Positions 38,160-47,913 of a DNA stretch of 64,000 nt are shown one piece after another; the stretch's first letter is position 1; the number at the start of each line of letters is the position of its first letter. The notes below the pieces were generated by a model. The model ran no database searches. It was not told where the DNA came from and saw nothing but the letters and a program-made list of their open reading frames with translations. Made by a program: the position numbers and the translations under genes. Source of the DNA: an uncultured Gammaproteobacteria bacterium (GTDB lineage Bacteria; Pseudomonadota; Gammaproteobacteria; Arenicellales; JAANXG01). The stretch is taken from assembly GCA_947258975.1 (NCBI GenBank), contig CAMYKK010000012.1, forward strand, positions 1-64,000, written 5' to 3'.

Positions 38160-40375
38160 TTCGCTCTCTATTCGGCACCTTATCTGTAGTAATTCTTTTG
38201 TTGGTGTTGGTGCTGGCGCTGCTGTTATTGACGTCGGCTGCGCAACATGCCGAAGTCTCCGGCGAATTCTATTCAACCCTGCTCATAGTCAATATATTGG
38301 GCATTGTTATTCTGGCGGCGTTGATCACCGCCAACGTGTGGCATCTGTATCGTCAGTTCAGGGCGCAGGCATTGGGCTCCCGATTGACGATGCGTCTTTT
38401 GGGGATGTTTGTGTTGTTGGCTGGTATCCCGTTGGCGGTTGTTTATTATTTCTCGGTCCAGTTCTTGAGCAAGGGTGTCGACAGTTGGTTTGACGTTCGC
38501 GTTGAGCAGGCGATCGGCGACGCCTTGTTGCTAGGGCGCAATACCTTGGAGGTGCTCAAGCAGGATGTGGTGGACGACGTTTCAGAGGGAGCGGTAGGCG
38601 TAACCGAATCCGCGGGTTCATTGGAAATCATCCGAATGCTCGACGAGATGCGAGAACGCGGCGGATATTCCGAAGTCAGCCTGTATACGTCAACTGGCCG
38701 CATCGTTGCGTTCAGCAGCCAAGACTCCCAATCGTTAGTGCCCGACACCCCGGATGAAAGTGTGTTAACCCGCGTGCAACAGAGACAGGCATACGCCAGT
38801 CTGGAGCCGATATCCGATTCCACGCAACAACTGCGCATTGTGGTGCCTGTTCTGCCAACCGACGTCGGGAAACCGCTCCGTGCGTTGCAAGCGCTCAAAC
38901 CGCTGCCTCTGCGCTACGCGAACCTGTCGGAGCGGATAGAATCGGCTTCAACCCAGTATAAGCAGATGGTCTTTTCCCGGGGGCCCCTCAAGTTCAGCCT
39001 GATCCTAACCTTGACGGTGGTTACCTTGGCCGCATTGCTCCTCTCAGTGTGGGCAGCCATATACATTTCCCGGCGGGTTTCCGCGCCGCTACGGGATTTG
39101 GCGGAGGGGACCCGCGCGGTCGCGTGGGGTAACTATAAAAAGGAATTGCCGGTGACCAGCAGCGACGAGTTCGGAATACTGGTCAAGTCTTTCAACGACA
39201 TGACGCGACGAATCAACGAGGCGCAAAACACGGCGCGTCGGAGTCAACGGGAGACGGAAGAACAGCGTACTTATCTGGAGACGGTGTTGGCGCATTTGTC
39301 CTCCGGTGTATTGTCGTTTGATATCGAGTTGAATTTGCTGACGCAAAATGCGACGGCGAGCCAGATTCTCGGCACTACATTCGCGGAGGGTAAAGATCGC
39401 CCGGTAGGTGCCGTCAAGAGCGAGTACCCCCGCTTTGAGTCCTTGTTTTCGATGATCGAGGACGCCATGAACAAGGGCCTGGACGAGTGGCAACACCCAA
39501 TCACGCTGTTTGGTACTCGCGGCCGCCAGGTATTAATAGTGCGGGGCACAAAGCTGCCCGGAAAGCGCGGGGGCTACGTAGTGGTATTTGATGACGTCAC
39601 CGACTTGATACAAGCCCAGCGCGATGCCGCGTGGGGCGAAGTTGCGAGGAGGTTGGCACATGAGATCAAGAATCCACTCACGCCTATTCAGTTGTCCGTC
39701 GAGCGCATAAGACAAAAGTACTCAAAGAAGCTGCCACCCGACGATTATGCGACCTTGGAACGGGCAACACGCACCATCGCGCAACAAGTTGAGTCAATGA
39801 AGAACATGGTCAACGCCTTCTCAAACTATGCGCAGCCTGTGCAGATGAGGCTGAAGCCGGTGCGCCTGAACCAGCTTGTCCGGGATGTTGCTGAACTGCA
39901 CCGGCGTGCGGACAGTCCGATAAAGATAATCTTCGATCTGGACGAAGATCTTCCAGAATTAATGGCAGACAGCGATCGGCTCCGGCAGGTGCTGAATAAT
40001 CTCCTGATAAACGCCAAAGATGCGCTCGCGCAGACCTTGCATCCGGAAATCCGTATATCCACGCTGAGTGTTCGCGAGAGGGACGGTGCCCATATTCGAC
40101 TCACGGTCGCAGATAATGGACCCGGTGTGCCCAAAGACATCATGGAACGATTATTCGAACCCTACGTCAGCACCAAAGCGAAGGGAACCGGTTTGGGTCT
40201 GGCGATCGTGAAGCGGATCGCGGAGGAGCATGGTGGAAGGTTGTGGGCGGAAAATCGAGGAAATGGCGGGGCATGCGTTACTATACAGGTACCACAAGTA
40301 ATGCGACGCGAAAATGTCACTGACCCAAATCTTAGGGTGAATCGCGGGCCCAAGGCAGAAGAGAAAATAGCGTGA
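38156..40375 (+). CDS. ntrY: NtrY-type sensor histidine kinase
   Basis: This 739-residue membrane kinase has three or four N-terminal helices (about 6-30, 44-66, 81-103, and one near 285-310), a HAMP linker (RRVSAPLRDLAEGTRAVA), a PAS domain, a dimerisation helix with the phosphorylated His near 502 (RRLAHEIKNPLTP) and an ATPase domain (NNLLINAKDAL, DNGPGVP, GTGLGLAI). The GTG at 38156 overlaps the DUF4390 stop as GTGA and starts just before the first helix. NtrY kinases are linked to nitrogen, redox or envelope signals in different bacteria; the signal here is unknown. Confidence 0.92.
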   Translation: MIRSLFGTLSVVILLLVLVLALLLLTSAAQHAEVSGEFYSTLLIVNILGIVILAALITANVWHLYRQFRAQALGSRLTMRLLGMFVLLAGIPLAVVYYFSVQFLSKGVDSWFDVRVEQAIGDALLLGRNTLEVLKQDVVDDVSEGAVGVTESAGSLEIIRMLDEMRERGGYSEVSLYTSTGRIVAFSSQDSQSLVPDTPDESVLTRVQQRQAYASLEPISDSTQQLRIVVPVLPTDVGKPLRALQALKPLPLRYANLSERIESASTQYKQMVFSRGPLKFSLILTLTVVTLAALLLSVWAAIYISRRVSAPLRDLAEGTRAVAWGNYKKELPVTSSDEFGILVKSFNDMTRRINEAQNTARRSQRETEEQRTYLETVLAHLSSGVLSFDIELNLLTQNATASQILGTTFAEGKDRPVGAVKSEYPRFESLFSMIEDAMNKGLDEWQHPITLFGTRGRQVLIVRGTKLPGKRGGYVVVFDDVTDLIQAQRDAAWGEVARRLAHEIKNPLTPIQLSVERIRQKYSKKLPPDDYATLERATRTIAQQVESMKNMVNAFSNYAQPVQMRLKPVRLNQLVRDVAELHRRADSPIKIIFDLDEDLPELMADSDRLRQVLNNLLINAKDALAQTLHPEIRISTLSVRERDGAHIRLTVADNGPGVPKDIMERLFEPYVSTKAKGTGLGLAIVKRIAEEHGGRLWAENRGNGGACVTIQVPQVMRRENVTDPNLRVNRGPKAEEKIA

Positions 40376-41742
40376 CCGGTCAAACGATTTTAGTCGTTGA
40401 TGACGAGCCTGATATTCGCGAGATAGTCCGCGATATACTCGAGGACGAAAAGTATATGGTGCTCACGGCGGATAGCGCGGAAGATGCACGTCAATTGCAG
40501 AAAAAACGCCGTCTCGACTTGGTATTGCTGGACATCTGGATGCCGGGTACCGACGGGATTTCGTTATTGAAGGAGTGGGCCAGTGTTGACGATTTAGACG
40601 TCCCGGTGATCATGATTTCGGGGCACGGCAATGTGGAAACTGCGGTGGAGGCAATCCGCTACGGGGCATATGATTTCCTTGAAAAACCGCTGTCCACAGC
40701 CAAGCTGCTGGTCACGGTCGAACGGGCCTTGCAGAGTGACCGCCTGCGCAAGGAAAACGTGCGGTTGCGGGGCCGCTTGGAACCGGTGGCGGCCCTGGAC
40801 GGTAGCAGCGAAGTGTTGCAGGCTCTGCGTAAACAGATGGCGAGAGTGGCGAGCACGGACAGCTGGGTTTTGATCACCGGTGAACCGGGTAGCGGCAAGG
40901 AAGTGGTCGCCAGAAGCCTGCATAATCAAAGTCCTCGCCGTGAGGCGGAATTCGTGCATGTCAGTCTGGCTGCTATTCCCACGCAAAGCATTCTGGCGCA
41001 GTTGTTCGGCACTGAAGAGAATGGAATCGCTTGGCCGGGACGGTTCGAGCAGGCCAAGGGCGGCACATTGTTTCTGGATGAAGTCGGCGATCTAGCCCTG
41101 GATACCCAGGCCAAGTTACTGAACGCGCTGGAAGAAAGTCGGTTCATGAGGGTCGGCGGACAGCAGTATGTCGACGTCGATGTCCGCGTCATCGCCGCGA
41201 CCAATCAGGATTTGGAAAAAGCGGTGTCCGAGGGCCGTTTCCGTGAGGATCTGTATTACCGTCTCAATGTCGTACCAATACATGTGCCGCCGCTGCGCGA
41301 TCACGTGGAGGATGTTCCGCAACTAGTCGATTTTTACCTTGGATGGATGGTGGAAAAGGAGCAGCTGCCATATCGCCGCTTCTCAACCGGTGCGCTGAAT
41401 GTTCTGCGTAACTACCATTGGCCGGGTAATGTCCGAGAGTTGAAGAACCTGGTCCAAAGAATATTAATCCTAAATCGTGGCGAGGAAGTGAATGCCAATG
41501 AAGTGGAAGCCGCGCTGAGCGACACGATAAGCGGCGCTGCCAAGCAGTTCTCGGCATCCGTGTTCAATACGAATCTCCGTGACGCGAGGGAGCAGTTTGA
41601 AAAGTCTTACTTAGAATATCACCTGCAACGCGTAGGTGGTAATGTAAGCGAGTTGGCGCAGTTTGCTGGCATGGAACGTACGCACTTGTACCGAAAGCTG
41701 AAGACATTCGGCATCGATACCAAGGCCGTGAAGGGCGCCTGA
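40372..41742 (+). CDS. ntrX: NtrX-type response regulator
   Basis: This 456-residue regulator pairs with the upstream kinase (GTG 40372 overlaps its TGA). It has a receiver domain with phosphorylated Asp54 (VLLDIWMPG), an AAA+ domain with Walker A GEPGSGKE near 171 and Walker B GGTLFLDEVGDL, and a Fis-like helix-turn-helix at the end (NVSELAQFAGMERTHLYRKL). The GAFTGA loop that contacts sigma-54 is missing: LFGTEENGIAWPGRFEQA goes straight from the LFG motif to the GRFEQA motif. This is common among NtrX proteins as I know them and suggests it is not a classical sigma-54 activator. Confidence 0.93.
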   Translation: MTGQTILVVDDEPDIREIVRDILEDEKYMVLTADSAEDARQLQKKRRLDLVLLDIWMPGTDGISLLKEWASVDDLDVPVIMISGHGNVETAVEAIRYGAYDFLEKPLSTAKLLVTVERALQSDRLRKENVRLRGRLEPVAALDGSSEVLQALRKQMARVASTDSWVLITGEPGSGKEVVARSLHNQSPRREAEFVHVSLAAIPTQSILAQLFGTEENGIAWPGRFEQAKGGTLFLDEVGDLALDTQAKLLNALEESRFMRVGGQQYVDVDVRVIAATNQDLEKAVSEGRFREDLYYRLNVVPIHVPPLRDHVEDVPQLVDFYLGWMVEKEQLPYRRFSTGALNVLRNYHWPGNVRELKNLVQRILILNRGEEVNANEVEAALSDTISGAAKQFSASVFNTNLRDAREQFEKSYLEYHLQRVGGNVSELAQFAGMERTHLYRKLKTFGIDTKAVKGA

Positions 41743-41790
41743 CGGCTGATACCAAGGTTATAACAACAATCCAATTTCCTAGTCGACGTA

Positions 41791-43167
41791 ATGAAGATCA
41801 TCATTCTTGGAGCTGGCCAGGTGGGTGCGTCCAGTGCCGAGATCCTTGCCAGCGAGTCCAATGACATTACGCTTGTTGATCTCGATGAGAGGTTCTTGAG
41901 GAAGTTGCAGGATCGCCTGGATATACGCACCGTGGTTGGAAACGCGGCATCCCCAAAGGTGCTGGGGGAGGCCGGCGCCGAGGATGTCGATCTGTTGTTG
42001 GCGGTTACTAACAGTGATGAGACCAATATGGTGGCATGCCAAGTCGCTGCGTGTAAATTCGCCACACCTACAAAGATCGCAAGAATTCGCGACAATGACT
42101 ATCTCGGCTGCGAGGAGCTTTTTGGCCCCGATGGTTTGCCCATCGATGTCATCATCAGCCCGGAGGCGGTGGTTACCGAGCACATTTTACGCTTGATCGA
42201 ATACCCGGGTGCGCTACAGGTGCTGGATTTTGCGAACGGGAGAATTCAGCTCGTCGGTGTGCATGCCTATCATGGCGGGCCGTTGGTGGGCCACCCCCTG
42301 GCGGAATTGCGGCAACATATGCCCAAGATCGATGCTCGCGTAGCCGCGATTTTTCGTAAACAAAGTGTGTTAACACCGAAGGCCGATACCATCATTGAAC
42401 CCGGAGATGAAGTATTTTTCGTCGCCGCCAAACAACACATCCGCAACGTCATGAGTGAAATGAGGCGGATGGATGAGAACGTCACTCGGGTCATGTTGGC
42501 CGGCGGCGGTAACATCGGGTTTCGCTTGTCACGCGAACTGGAAGGACAAAACTACAACGTTAAGGTGATCGAAAGGGACTTCAGGCGCGCGGAGCAGATT
42601 GCGGATGGCCTTGATCACACGGTGATTCTTCATGGTGATGCCGCAGATGAAGAATTATTGCATCAGGAGAACATCGAAAATATCGACGTATTTTGTGCCG
42701 TGACCAACAACGACGAGGCCAATATATTGTCGGCAATGCTGGCCAAGAAACTCGGCGCCAGGCGGGTCATGGCGCTGATCAATCGGTCCGTTTACGTCGA
42801 CCTGCTCGAGCATGGAGAAATAGACATTGTTATCTCACCACGCACTGCCACGGTGGGCAGTATTCTGGCACATATTCGCCGTGGCGATGTTGTCGCTGTC
42901 CATTCGATTCGACGTGGTGCCGCAGAGGCCATTGAGGCGGTCGCTCACGGCGACAAGGATACGTCACGCGTGGTGGGGCGGGGCGTGCGTGACTTGCCGC
43001 TGCCTCCGGGAACCGGGATCGGCGCAATTTTGCGCGATGGAGAAGTGCTAATCGCCCACAAAGATACGGTGATTCAGCCAGAGGATCATGTGATTCTATT
43101 CATGGTGGATAAACGTCATATTCAAGATGTAGAAGAGTTGTTCCAGGTTGACGTGACCTATATCTAA
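41791..43167 (+). CDS. trkA: Trk system potassium transport regulator TrkA
   Basis: TrkA is the cytoplasmic NAD-binding subunit that gates the TrkH potassium channel. The 458 residues contain two repeats of an RCK_N Rossmann fold plus RCK_C: the first begins KIIILGAGQVGAS, the second VMLAGGGNIGFRLSREL near 232, each with the acidic end of strand 2 (LVDLDE, VIERD). It is 20 bases before trkH, so the two are co-transcribed. The gap of 48 bases after ntrX may hold a separate promoter. Confidence 0.97.
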   Translation: MKIIILGAGQVGASSAEILASESNDITLVDLDERFLRKLQDRLDIRTVVGNAASPKVLGEAGAEDVDLLLAVTNSDETNMVACQVAACKFATPTKIARIRDNDYLGCEELFGPDGLPIDVIISPEAVVTEHILRLIEYPGALQVLDFANGRIQLVGVHAYHGGPLVGHPLAELRQHMPKIDARVAAIFRKQSVLTPKADTIIEPGDEVFFVAAKQHIRNVMSEMRRMDENVTRVMLAGGGNIGFRLSRELEGQNYNVKVIERDFRRAEQIADGLDHTVILHGDAADEELLHQENIENIDVFCAVTNNDEANILSAMLAKKLGARRVMALINRSVYVDLLEHGEIDIVISPRTATVGSILAHIRRGDVVAVHSIRRGAAEAIEAVAHGDKDTSRVVGRGVRDLPLPPGTGIGAILRDGEVLIAHKDTVIQPEDHVILFMVDKRHIQDVEELFQVDVTYI

Positions 43168-43187
43168 CTCATACCTGACCCGCAACG

Positions 43188-44639
43188 ATGCAGTACAAAG
43201 TCATCCTCAAGGTTCTGGGGGTATTACTGGTGCTATTCAGTAGTACGCTATTGCCGCCCATCTTGATCTCCTGGATTTACCACGATGGCGCCGCGCAACC
43301 ATTTTTCACTGCATTTGTTGCCACCTTCGTCACGGGGCTCATCCTCTGGTTGTTCACCAGGCATGCAAGGCGTGATTTGCGTTTTCGCGAAGGATTTTTG
43401 GTGGTCGTCTTGTTTTGGACCGTGCTCGCATCCTTTGGCTCAATCCCGTTTTTGTTGGTAACTACCCCAGCGCTGTCGCTAACCGATGCGTTTTTTGAGT
43501 CAATGTCTGGACTCACCACAACCGGCGCCACGATATTGACCAATATTGATGAACTGCCGAAATCAATTCTCTATTACCGTCAGCAGCTGCAGTGGCTCGG
43601 TGGGATGGGCATCATTGTGTTAGCGGTGGCAATAATGCCGATGTTGGGGGTCGGCGGCATGCAGCTTTTCCGTGCGGAAACCCCTGGGCCGATGAAAGAT
43701 ACGAAGTTGACTCCGCGCATTACCGAGACCGCCAAGGCTCTGTGGTACATCTACCTGGGGCTTACGCTGATCTGTGCTTTTTGTTACTGGCTCGCGGGCA
43801 TGAACCTTTTCGACGCCGTGAGCCACAGTTTTTCTACGGTCGCCATCGGAGGATTTTCCACCCACGACAACAGCCTGGGATTCTTCAATAACGCTGCGAT
43901 AGACGTCGTGGCGATAGTCTTCATGGTCGTCGCCGGGGTCAATTTTGCATTGCACTTCGTGAGTTGGCGCTCCCGCAGCCTGGCGGCCTATTTCAACGAT
44001 CCCGAGGCCGCAGTATTTGTTGGGATCTTGTTTGGGATGAGCGTACTGGTGATCACGATACTCAGTGCTGCCGCCACCTTTGATTCTCCTGAGGAAACCT
44101 TGCTTCAGGGCTTGTTTCAAGTGGTGTCTATCGCCACGACGACTGGCTTTACTACTGGCGGTTACAATTGGTGGCCGTCTTTCTTGCCGTTACTTTTGTT
44201 GATGTTGAGTTTTATCGGCGGTTGTGCCGGATCCACTGCAGGCGGCGTTAAAGTGATCCGGGCGATACTTTTATATAAACAAGCGCGGCGGGAAATTTTT
44301 CGACTGATTCATCCCAGTGCGATGTTAGCCATCAAGTTGGGCGGGAAGCCGGTTCCGGATTCGGTGATTCACGCCGTGTGGGCGTTTTTCTCCCTATATA
44401 TCCTATGCTTTACAGTGCTCGGATTGGCCGTGTCCGCCACCGGTGTGGACTGGATCACGACTTTTTCCGCTGTAGCGGCGTGTATGAACAATCTCGGTCC
44501 CGGCCTGGGTGAAGTGGCGATGAACTATGCGAACGTTGGCATGGTGGGCAAATGGATATTGAGCATCGCGATGCTGTTGGGACGTCTCGAATTGTTCACA
44601 CTGCTAGTGTTGTTCACCGCGACCTTCTGGCGAAGTTAG
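43188..44639 (+). CDS. trkH: Trk system potassium uptake protein TrkH
   Basis: TrkH is the membrane channel subunit of the Trk potassium system. The 483 residues are highly hydrophobic with the four-fold pore architecture; selectivity-loop glycines are visible in MSGLTTTGATIL, VAIGGFSTHD, ATTTGFTTGGY and CMNNLGPGLGE, and the GGCAGSTAGGVKV segment is typical of the family. It follows trkA, its gating partner. Confidence 0.97.
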   Translation: MQYKVILKVLGVLLVLFSSTLLPPILISWIYHDGAAQPFFTAFVATFVTGLILWLFTRHARRDLRFREGFLVVVLFWTVLASFGSIPFLLVTTPALSLTDAFFESMSGLTTTGATILTNIDELPKSILYYRQQLQWLGGMGIIVLAVAIMPMLGVGGMQLFRAETPGPMKDTKLTPRITETAKALWYIYLGLTLICAFCYWLAGMNLFDAVSHSFSTVAIGGFSTHDNSLGFFNNAAIDVVAIVFMVVAGVNFALHFVSWRSRSLAAYFNDPEAAVFVGILFGMSVLVITILSAAATFDSPEETLLQGLFQVVSIATTTGFTTGGYNWWPSFLPLLLLMLSFIGGCAGSTAGGVKVIRAILLYKQARREIFRLIHPSAMLAIKLGGKPVPDSVIHAVWAFFSLYILCFTVLGLAVSATGVDWITTFSAVAACMNNLGPGLGEVAMNYANVGMVGKWILSIAMLLGRLELFTLLVLFTATFWRS

Positions 44640-44741
44640 CCCGTATTCCTCCCCAGGCGTCCCGCGGCCAAGTCGGTGGTCCTTACCATCGGTCCGACAT
44701 CCGTGACGCCGCGGCTGTTGCGTTTGACACTCGCGGCGCCT

Positions 44742-44762
44742 AGCCCGCATATTTCACCAAGG
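44742..44762 (+). repeat. Dispersed 20-bp repeat, copy C
   Basis: AGCCCGCATATTTCACCAAGG, followed by TACCCCGC, matches copies at 87-106 and 5130-5149. It lies in the 183-base gap between trkH and the RND transporter gene, which holds nothing else I can support. Like copy B it is intergenic and followed by a C-rich segment. Confidence 0.45.
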
Positions 44763-44822
44763 TACCCCGCATTTATCCTTCTCCAGGGCGCGCGAACAAG
44801 AATATGACGAGCAGCAGTTGAT

Positions 44823-47144
44823 ATGGGCGCAAGCCTGGCAAGCTGGGTGATTAGATACCGTTATGTCGTGGTCATCGCCACGTTGGTAGTTGTCGTAGTT
44901 GCCGCAAGCGGAATGCGGTTTCTTACGTTTACGACGGATTATCGTGCCTTTTTCAGCACGAATAATCCGCAGCTCAACGCTTTTGAGGCGATTCAAAATA
45001 CCTACACCAAGTACGACAACCTGTTGTTCGTCCTGGCGCCGAAGAATGCCCAGGTGTTTTCCCGTCAAAGCCTATCCGCCATCGAATGGTTGACAGAACA
45101 GGCATGGAAGCTGCCCTATTCCTCACGCGTCGACTCTTTATCAAATTTCCAATACTCGCACGCCGATGGTGACGAGTTAATCGTCGAAGACCTGTACACA
45201 GATGCGTTGGCGTTGAGCGACGCTGACATCCGGCGTATCAAGGATGTAGCGCTTGCGGAGCCATTATTGCGTAACCGGTTAGTGCCGGACCGCGGGCATG
45301 TGACCGGGATCAACGTTACCGTTCAGCTGCCGGGTGAGCGGCTCAACCGGGAGGTACCGGAAGTTGCGAATGCTGGCCGCCAACTGGCGGCTGAATTCCG
45401 CGCGCGATTTCCGGACATAGGCGCGCACCTTACCGGGATCGTGATGATGAATGTGTCGTTCCCGGAGGCCTCGCAATATGATCTGAGAACGCTTATACCC
45501 TTGATGTTCGCGATCGTGATTATCACGCTATGGGCCTTGATTCGTTCGTTTCCCGGTACCTTGGCGACGGTATTGGTGATCGGTTTTTCGATCATTTGTG
45601 CAATGGGTCTGGCGGGATGGTTGGGAATCAAGCTCACCGGCCCATCTGCGGCGTCACCGACAATTATTCTCACTCTCGCGGTGGCTGACTGTGTGCATGT
45701 GTTGATCAATTTTGTGCATGCCATGCGCCATGGTGCCGGCCGCCGGGACGCGATCTTGGAAAGTTTGCGTATCAATCTGCAACCCATTTTCATTACTTCG
45801 CTGACCACGGCCATCGGTTTTTTGAGTATGAATTTCAGTGATGTACCACCGTTTCGTGATCTCGGGAATATCGTGGCTATGGGTGTCGCGTTGGCGTTCG
45901 TGTTCTCGGTAACGTTCTTGCCCGCGTTCATGAACATAGTTCCGGTACATGTACATCCACAAACAACCCACGGAAGCCGCGCTATGGAGTGGCTCGCGGA
46001 TTTCGTTGTCGTGCGACGCAAGGCATTGTTGTGGAGCATTGGTCCGTTGATGCTGCTTTTAATCGCGTTTATACCGAAGAACGAATTCAATGATGAATTC
46101 GTCAAATATTTCGACGAGACGATCGAGTTTCGGCGCGCCACCGATTTTACGACCGATAACCTTACCGGCATCTACACAATCCAATTTTCACTGGAGTCTG
46201 GTGAATCCAGTGGCATAGCGCGGCCGGAATTTCTATCGGCGGTCGAACAATTCTCTCAATGGTTTAGAAAACAACCGGAAGTTATCCATGTCAACACATT
46301 GACTGATACTCTTAAGCGATTGAATAAGAACCTTCATGGAGACGATCCGGCTTGGTATCGCGTACCACAACAGCGTGATCTCGCGGCGCAATATTTGTTG
46401 CTCTACGAAATGTCACTACCGTACGGCCTGGATCTCAATGACCAGATCAACATCGATAAATCATCCATCCGTATGGTGGTGACTACCGAGAGTTTATCCA
46501 CGAAGGCAACACTCGATCTCGAGCGCCGAGCGCGCGGCTGGCTGGTACAGAACGCGCCGATTTCGATGCACGGCGCACAGGGCTCCAGCCCCAATATCAT
46601 GTTTGCGCACATCACGGAGCGTAATATCCGCAGCATGCTGGTGGGTACGACATTCGCGCTGATCGCCATCTCGCTGATCCTGGTGATGGTGTTACGTTCA
46701 GTCAAAATCGGTTTGATCAGTATGATCCCGAACCTGGTGCCCGCGGCGCTGGCGTTTGGTTTGTGGGGCATCATGGTGGGGCAGGTGGGCTTGTCGATCT
46801 CCATCGTGACCGCGATGACCCTGGGGATTGTGGTCGACGACACGGTACACTTCCTGAGCAAGTACATGCGCGCCACTCGGGAGGATAATATGAACGCACA
46901 GAATGCGGTGCGCTATGCGTTCTCTACCGTAGGTATGGCGCTGTGGGTGACCTCGGTAGTTTTGGTGGCGGGCTTTTTGGTGCTGTCGCAATCGGCGTTT
47001 CAGGTGAACTCCGGGATGGGCCTTTTGACCGCGATGACCATTGCCTTCGCGTTGATCGCGGATTTCCTATTTCTGCCGCCCCTGTTGATACTAATTGAAG
47101 AAAAAACCGCCGAAAAAAGATTAAATGTTGCACCAAGGACGTAA
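44823..47144 (+). CDS. RND / MMPL family transporter
   Basis: This 773-residue membrane protein has the RND layout: one helix near the N-terminus (about 9-30), a large periplasmic domain, a block of five helices (about 225-380), a single helix (about 397-415), a second periplasmic domain and a last block of five (about 610-760). Sterol-sensing/MMPL-type signatures such as LTLAVADCVHVL and TLGIVVDDTVHF carry the paired Asp residues that relay protons. Related proteins export lipids or hopanoids; the substrate here is unknown. There is no adjacent fusion protein or outer-membrane channel, so it may act alone. Confidence 0.88.
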   Translation: MGASLASWVIRYRYVVVIATLVVVVVAASGMRFLTFTTDYRAFFSTNNPQLNAFEAIQNTYTKYDNLLFVLAPKNAQVFSRQSLSAIEWLTEQAWKLPYSSRVDSLSNFQYSHADGDELIVEDLYTDALALSDADIRRIKDVALAEPLLRNRLVPDRGHVTGINVTVQLPGERLNREVPEVANAGRQLAAEFRARFPDIGAHLTGIVMMNVSFPEASQYDLRTLIPLMFAIVIITLWALIRSFPGTLATVLVIGFSIICAMGLAGWLGIKLTGPSAASPTIILTLAVADCVHVLINFVHAMRHGAGRRDAILESLRINLQPIFITSLTTAIGFLSMNFSDVPPFRDLGNIVAMGVALAFVFSVTFLPAFMNIVPVHVHPQTTHGSRAMEWLADFVVVRRKALLWSIGPLMLLLIAFIPKNEFNDEFVKYFDETIEFRRATDFTTDNLTGIYTIQFSLESGESSGIARPEFLSAVEQFSQWFRKQPEVIHVNTLTDTLKRLNKNLHGDDPAWYRVPQQRDLAAQYLLLYEMSLPYGLDLNDQINIDKSSIRMVVTTESLSTKATLDLERRARGWLVQNAPISMHGAQGSSPNIMFAHITERNIRSMLVGTTFALIAISLILVMVLRSVKIGLISMIPNLVPAALAFGLWGIMVGQVGLSISIVTAMTLGIVVDDTVHFLSKYMRATREDNMNAQNAVRYAFSTVGMALWVTSVVLVAGFLVLSQSAFQVNSGMGLLTAMTIAFALIADFLFLPPLLILIEEKTAEKRLNVAPRT

Positions 47145-47186
47145 TATTGGGAGTTAAATATCACAATCATCCACTTTTAATATAAT

Positions 47187-47215
47187 TTGAACATACGCGG
47201 CGAAACATCGATAAT
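47187..47215 (+). promoter_or_regulatory. Candidate sigma-70 promoter of the class II aldolase gene
   Basis: TTGAAC (47187-47192), a 17-base spacer and GATAAT (47210-47215) lie in an AT-rich gap 70 bases before the next start codon. Both hexamers match the consensus at five (-35: four or five) of six positions. Found by eye. Confidence 0.5.
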
Positions 47216-47285
47216 CACGGGTCTATTGGAATGATAGTGGCGTATAACTCTTAAATATTCAGAAAAATAATCTCTTGGTGGGAAC

Positions 47286-47867
47286 ATGATGACAATTATA
47301 CGGGATTTAACTCGATATTACCGCTTACTTCGCCGGCATGGCATCAATGACTCCCATAGCGGCAACGCGTCCGTGCGCGATGGTGAGCAGGTATGGATCA
47401 CCCCGACCGGGGCGTGCGCCGACAGCTTGCAGAGCTGGCAGCTGGTCCGTTGCCCGCTGGACGTCGGTACCTGTCCCCGGGCGTCGGCGGATCTCGACCT
47501 GCATCGCGCGGTGTACCAACACAATGCCAAGGCGCGCGCGGTCCTGCATGCACACGGTAGCTACGCCGTCGCCTTGACGATGAACGGGCGGGACTACGTG
47601 CCGGCGGATCTGGAAGGCGAACTTTACTTCCCCCGTGTTCCCGTGATCGACCTGGCGTACGGCGAATATTTTACGCATTCGCCGGACCGGGTCGGTAAAG
47701 CGCTGAGCGAATTTCCAGTCGCCATCGTTCGCGGACACGGCATGTATGCCTGGGGCGAGGACTTGGATCAAGCCTATAAATGGATATGCTCGCTGGAACT
47801 CTCCGCGACGATACGTTATCGCGCCTCACTAGCGGGCACGCTCCCCTCGGGAGACGGAGAAAACTGA
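47286..47867 (+). CDS. Class II aldolase / adducin family protein
   Basis: This 193-residue cytoplasmic protein shows the class II aldolase fold: N-terminal helices, the NASVRDGEQVWITPTG segment, the catalytic acidic residue around DLDLHRAVY, the zinc-binding HAHG (near residues 93-96) and the later RGHGMYAWG block with the third His. Related enzymes cleave sugar phosphates such as fuculose- or methylthioribulose-1-phosphate; the substrate here cannot be read. A GGTGGG ribosome binding site lies before ATG 47286. It converges on the glycosyltransferase pair and has no pathway partners nearby. Confidence 0.88.
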   Translation: MMTIIRDLTRYYRLLRRHGINDSHSGNASVRDGEQVWITPTGACADSLQSWQLVRCPLDVGTCPRASADLDLHRAVYQHNAKARAVLHAHGSYAVALTMNGRDYVPADLEGELYFPRVPVIDLAYGEYFTHSPDRVGKALSEFPVAIVRGHGMYAWGEDLDQAYKWICSLELSATIRYRASLAGTLPSGDGEN

Positions 47868-47913
47868 AACGGAAGGTACAAACTTTTCGCCGTGTGAAGA
47901 TAACATTGCGGCA

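Noticed and set aside
45323-46171. Long minus-strand frame (282 codons) inside the RND transporter gene
   Set aside because: It is a shadow of a clear transporter gene and reads as a Ser/Arg/Ile-rich sequence without motifs.
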